Shown: positions 59,505-64,000 of the stretch, in pieces
How positions within the stretch are numbered: the stretch's first letter is position 1
Layout: each line of letters starts with the position of its first letter
NCBI GenBank assembly: GCA_003255065.1
Contig: QAOA01007670.1
Coordinates: 1-64,000 of the forward strand
Direction: 5' to 3'
DNA length: 64,000 nucleotides
Origin: Cercis canadensis
Taxonomy: Eukaryota > Streptophyta > Magnoliopsida > Fabales > Fabaceae
Program-made: the position numbers and the translations under genes
The notes under the pieces: generated by a model
Databases searched by the model: none
What the model saw: the letters and a program-made list of their open reading frames with translations, nothing else
Told to the model about the DNA's origin: nothing

Positions 59505-60663
59505 GAATGTTGTAGGAAATACTCCTAGAGGAAGGGAGAGGGGGGGGGGGGGGGGNGGGGGGGGGGGGGGCGGCTGAATAGGAGTTTTCAGAAAATTCCA
59601 ATTAAAAAGATGTAAAACAGAATTTGATCCAAGATCTAAACAATACAAGAACTAGTTCTACAACTTAACAACTAGTTCTAGAACATAATAGATACACAGA
59701 AAAACTCAAATCCATTTCCATCAAAATATAGCACATATGGGGTAATCCAGAAACTCACACAAATTCAACTCAAACATAAATGTCATTCAGTAAGCATAGG
59801 AAAGTAAGAATGAAAGAGAAGAGTCAAGAAGATTTTAGCCACATATTTATAGTGGTTCAGCACTAAGGCCTACATCCACTTCTTCCAAAGCTTGGGCTTC
59901 CACTAGATCGAGTTTAATTTGTCCAAACTTCTCCAAGCTTTTACATCTATGGTTTCTCACTCTAAAGCTCACCAAGAACTTTCTCCTTCCAGTATTACAA
60001 CTAGAAGTAACTCATGGATTTCCTACTGAAATCCTGAGTTCTGAATACTTATAACAGAGTTAAGCTCTATTAGTATACACTATCTTTCTAGAGAAGATTT
60101 TACATAGTGTAGAACATGAGTAAGAAGAAACTCTCAATACAAATTAAAGGAGAAGAGCTACAATCGCACCCTAACTCATTACTCTGTAATTTTTTATTTC
60201 TTCTTCTTCTTTCTGTTATCTTCTGAAGGGTTGAAAGGTTGATATTCAAGAAAGAATCAACAACACATGAAGAGCATTTTCATTCCTTGATGTGAAGACA
60301 GGTGTCATGCCAAGATTTAATCAAAGTCCACTAACCATTTCCTTTGTCTTGTAGTGACAAATAAGATATTTTTTATTAATTTCCCTTGAAAGGTGGATCT
60401 CCACCAACTCTTAATAAAGAAACGGTTATATCACAAGTTGAGGTGACCTTCTAACATGCAAAATGAGTTCAAAGACTTCACACACCTAACACCATCCAGA
60501 AGAGTAAACTAGTTTAAGAACTAGTTCTTACAACATGAAGAACCAGTTCTTAACTTTCCTTGCTAACCTGTTCTTAGAAAGACACTTAAAACAAAACATA
60601 GATTAGAAGATATAAAATCATTTGTTATCATAAAAAACAGGACAGAGAAATGTGCAGCTAACA
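59505..60663 (-). repeat. 3' LTR of the SIRE-type element
   Basis: The 1159-bp LTR on the minus strand begins TGTTAGCTGCACA and ends ACAACATTCA. A G-run with an embedded N (59540-59570, N at 59556) marks an unresolved homopolymer in the same place as the accccc run of the 50130 copy. It contains several aactagttc words also present in the other two LTRs. Confidence 0.85.
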
Positions 60664-60678
60664 ATCTTCCCATTTTTT
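60664..60678 (-). other. Polypurine tract of the SIRE-type element
   Basis: The minus-strand text aaaaaatgggaagat directly precedes the LTR start. It is the expected plus-strand primer. It shows that the internal region lies to the right and that this is the 3' LTR. Confidence 0.75.
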
Positions 60679-61039
60679 ATGATGACAAATGTAAGGAAAA
60701 TCTCCACCTGAATTTGAGCATACCTTAAAACTAGTTCTAAAAGCAGTTTTCTAAAAGAAGTTTTAAGAATTGGGAGTTTTCCAATATCTGAGATAGACAA
60801 CAAGTAAAACAAAAGTAGCAGTTCAATCAGACAATCTCGGATTTTCTCCCCCTTTTGTCATTATCAAAAGGACAAGGAAGAGTAATCAGACAATCACAGA
60901 AAGGAACAAGTAGTCCAACAATAAATCCAAACGGCAAAGAATATAAACAATTATAAGGTAAATATCAGTAGAAATCAAATATCAGAAAAATTAGGACCAA
61001 TGTATGATGCATGAGATGCAACAAAAGAAATGTTATCTG

Positions 61040-62856
61040 ACGCTGATTAATTATCAAAAGTTCTACATATGTGATTGAAATCAGAACATAGAAAGTAAAG
61101 CCTAGGGAGTAGAGGGATGAGAAAGCTTCAAATCTGCCAATTCTACCTTGGAATGTGTCAATTCTTTCTCAACCACTACTAATCGGGCATAACATTCAAA
61201 GGATAAGGTCTGAAAATAGTTGAGCCGTCTTCCAACTGATTGGCTAGTTCTTTTGGCTTGACAGAAGCTATCCATTCAACATGATCCATTTGCTGTGAAA
61301 GGGGAATTGATTTAGCTGAAGCTTTGGCCTTCTTGGCAGGTTTTGAAGAAGTGGTAGGAGTAGAAGTAGTCCTTTTAGGTTGAGCAGACTTGGACTTGTC
61401 AGATGGATCCTTAACTAGTCTTGATGTAGTAAAAATTCATTTAAGAACCAGTTTAGGAAGCAGGGTCTTGGCAGTAAACTGAGACAAATCTACCTTGAAG
61501 AACTGGCAGATCTTTACAATTAGCATACCATAAGGCAAACTAGTTTTGGTTCTAGTTGCCTTTACAGAGGAGGCTGTGTGCTCAAAATTAACCTTGGCAG
61601 ATTTAATGGCAATTTGTGCTTTAAATGATACAACAAATAAAGATCAAGAGTGGAAAAGTCTGTATGACTACCAAATCAAGGTAGCAGATGTGTAGTGACA
61701 ATTCTGGCTAATGTTCTTGTAAGAGAATCAAAACAATGTATGGTAGGAGGTCTGCCTTGACCTCTTAGTTCTGGAAAATCACAGATAGATGTCATTGCAT
61801 CATCATATGAGATTAGGTCAGAGGGCTAAACATTCTGCACAAAATGTGTATCACCTTTTAAAGGGAGTTTAAACAAACCAGCTAAAACTTTTTCAGTCAA
61901 CACTATTTCTACTCCTGCTACATATGTTTTTAGATAAATTAAGCCTGTTTCAACTCCTTGAAGAGAATGTAGATGAGCATAAAACAATCCAATTACCTTA
62001 GAGTAGATTGGTGCATTTAATTTCAGCAAGGCAACCATCCCATAGAGGCAAAAAGTTCTTGAATTGCCTTGGTGGTGGAGGAGCTGGATTCCCAAGAAAT
62101 CACATAGCCAGGAGCAATGAACCTGCTAGCATACAAAGAGTTGTATCTCTCTTCAGTGGCTGCATTCTCAAAAAGAGAAGCAGTTGACCTTTTTGTTGGA
62201 GTCTTAACTCGAGGAGTGAAAGCAGTCTTGCGGGCTTTCATTTTAAATCTCTTTCTAAAACAAGAAGGGATGGAAGATTTGGCCTAAGGCTTAGAACCAG
62301 AAGGAGCTAACACATTATCAACATTAGAAGCAAGTTCTGGTTCTGGTTGAAATGCAGGGGCTGAAATAGAAGGCTTGTTAGGCTCAGTACCTAGTTCAGA
62401 ATGTGAAAAGGAGTGATACTCAGAGGTGGATGCAGGTGAGGGAGAGCTAGGGTTGATGTCTTCTGATGGGTCAGAATTAGAAGAAGAAGAGGAAGAATTT
62501 GCAGAAAAGGGTTTTTTAGGAGATGGTAAAGGGGATTGAGGAATTAGAGATAAGGGTGGAGAATGTAAGGGAGAGGAAGGGTTGGAGGAAGGAGGTGCTT
62601 CGAGAAGCAGTAAAGGAACCAATTTTTCAGAAATTGGTCCAATAATGGGAACAGAGGGAAAATCCTGAAATGAAGGCAAAGAGGAAGGGGCTTGCATTTT
62701 ACCTTTGCCTTTGGCTTTTGAAGCACCAAGGTTTCGAGAACGTTGAATGAGGGAAGCAATTTCAAGTGTTTCTTCAGAGGAGGAAAAAGAGTCTAGAATA
62801 GCAATTGGAGCTTCATGTGAACTTCTGGCTTATGCTTTGGCTTTAGATTTTGCCAT
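61040..62856 (-). pseudogene. Envelope-like third open reading frame of the SIRE-type element
   Basis: The frame opens at the ATG at 62856 (MAKSKAKA), with a stop eight codons later and others near 62284. It first encodes a Ser/Pro-rich region (62284-62697), then a basic stretch KRSTASLFENAATEERY, and then, after a frame change near 62060, a region with LKLNAPIYSKVIGLFYAHLH and VEIVLTEKVLAGLFKLPLKG (61826-62060). The last part resembles the conserved domain of the envelope-like proteins of SIRE elements (the plant transposon protein domain). The role of these proteins is unknown. Text of the same kind continues in broken form to about 61400. It is inactive. Confidence 0.7.
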
Positions 62857-63485
62857 CAGTCTTTGGTTAGCTCTGTGTGTCTTTCCATGTCCTTAAATAT
62901 TAAAGAAGTTGCAGCACAAAATTGCAGTTGAGCAGAAAAAATGGCACCACTAAGGTAGTAACAGAGAAGAACGTGGAGAGGGAAGTTATAGAGGAGAGAA
63001 TGAGGGGAAGTTAGGGCTTAATTTGAAAGAGGAAGAAGGAAAATTTACGCGGGGAAGGCAAAAGGCAAAATGGGGCATTTCGATTTGAAGATCAACAACC
63101 AATTGAATGAAATGTGCATTTTGGCCAAAGGCTTAACCACGTGGGCTAAAAAAAAAAGAAGGCTCAGAACTAAAAATTGTTAAGAAATAGCCCAAAAAGG
63201 AGAATTGATAAGAATTTAAAACAGATCCAACAATGTTGGCCCAAAAAGAAATTTCTGAAACCTTCTACAATAAAAGATTCAGTGAGATGAAGATAAGAAA
63301 TTCTAGCAGACTTAAAAAATAGGATCAAATGCACACTTGGGCAGAAAAAAAATAATTCAAGAATTCTATGCTAAGACATCATAAATATACCTAGAATAGA
63401 TGAGCGTTAACTAGCTCAAGATACTAAAAAGATAAAAGAAGGAGATGATATGCATGTACACAAAATACAAGGATAGTGAAAACAA

Positions 63486-63960
63486 TTAAGACCAGTGAAG
63501 CATTCCTAATTTATGTCTTAGAAAATAAAATCTTTCTTTAGCTAGAGCTTTGGTGAAGATATCAACAATTTGATCTTCAATACTGACAAAAGAAAGTTTA
63601 ATATCTCCTTTCATGACATGATCTCTAGGAAAATGATGTTTTATGTCTATATGCTTGGTCATAGAGTGTTGACCTGGATTTCTAGCAATATTAATAGCAC
63701 TTGTATCATCACACAACAAAGGGATTTTGTCAAGAAGAATACCATAGTCAATCAGTTGTTGCTTCATCCATAGCACTTGTGAATAGTAGAGACCAACAAC
63801 CATGTATTTTGCCTCAACTGTTAATTGAGCTACAACATTTTGCTTCTTAGATTGCCAAGAGACCAAGGCTCTTCCAAGAAATTGACATCTTCCACTAGTG
63901 CTTTTGTGATCAATGGAACATCCAGCATAGTCGGAGTTAATCTATGAAACTAGTTCAAAG
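63486..63960 (-). pseudogene. RNase H domain of the SIRE-type pol
   Basis: Text from about 63935 down to the stop at 63486 reads DYAGCSIDHKSTSGRCQFL, VSWQSKKQNVV, LWMKQQL, PLLCDDTSAINIARNP and KHIDIKHHF, which is the copia RNase H C-terminal region. The usual AEAEY active-site stretch reads VEAKY, so an acidic residue is lost, and a stop lies just upstream near 63946. It continues to the right edge as decayed pol. Confidence 0.85.
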
Positions 63961-64000
63961 GAACTAGTTCTGCTAAACCAGAGACCAACATTAACAGTGT

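Larger units (their letters stand above)
59505..64000 (-). mobile_element. SIRE/Maximus-type Ty1/copia retrotransposon, 3' half, running off the right edge
   Basis: Read on the minus strand from the window edge: RNase H end (63486 upwards), a noncoding stretch (62857-63485), an envelope-like third reading frame (about 61040-62856), a polypurine tract and a 3' LTR (59505-60663). An extra gene between pol and the 3' LTR is characteristic of SIRE/Maximus elements. The LTR is the same family as those at 4455 and 48980. All coding parts carry stops or shifts. The 5' LTR and its target duplication lie outside the window. Confidence 0.85.

Overview
The window is a piece of a eudicot plant nuclear genome. 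The evidence is a cluster of intron-containing TIR-NBS-LRR (TNL) immune receptor genes, a class abundant in eudicots and absent from grasses, set in AT-rich DNA full of Ty1/copia and Ty3/gypsy LTR debris, DNA transposons and MITE-like elements. I cannot name the species. All receptor genes and recognisable receptor fragments lie on the minus strand.

Receptor genes. From right to left: TNL-5 (51300-56715) is a complete five-exon gene of about 1211 residues. TNL-4 (36480-40745) is complete, about 1187 residues. TNL-3 (26120-30235) has the same five exons and is open throughout, except that a single N stands where its paralogue has 186 bp of LRR sequence. TNL-2 (19575-23306) is a pseudogene with a deleted and frameshifted TIR exon and a premature stop in the NB-ARC exon. 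TNL-1 (1-418) is a TIR exon cut by the left edge. The exon plan is shared: TIR; NB-ARC; an NB-LRR linker of 92-103 codons; the main LRR exon; and a post-LRR C-terminal exon (C-JID type, motif PGDKIPSWF). Loose receptor pieces lie between the genes: two short TIR-exon stubs and at least seven fragments of the last exon.

Layout. 1-5987: duplicated block A (TIR exon, upstream module, last-exon remnants, SIRE-type LTR and gag start). 5988-13567: intergenic repeats, including a 1.9-kb terminal-inverted-repeat element carrying two copies of a SMAX1-like (SMXL) gene fragment and a nested CACTA-type MITE. 13568-18450: a full-length decayed Ty1/copia element. 18456-25570: TNL-2 and its flanks. 26120-33000: TNL-3 and block B. 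33177-33879: a solo LTR. 34187-36010: receptor remnants. 36480-40745: TNL-4. 41853-51055: block C, split by a 2.66-kb solo LTR of Ogre/Tat appearance. 51300-56715: TNL-5. 59505-64000: 3' half of a SIRE/Maximus-type element on the minus strand.

Function. The intact genes encode intracellular receptors in which an N-terminal TIR NADase-type domain signals after NB-ARC activation by the LRR and C-terminal sensor region. The cluster shows birth-and-death evolution: block duplication, gene conversion between TNL-3 and TNL-4, LRR expansion inside TNL-5, and decay of TNL-2. I found no RNA genes, CRISPR arrays or bacterial-type operons, and no clearly new molecular system. The most notable items are the SMXL-capturing transposon, the chimeric make-up of TNL-4, the transposon insertions dated by empty sites in the duplicated blocks, and several single-N joins that probably hide assembly errors.
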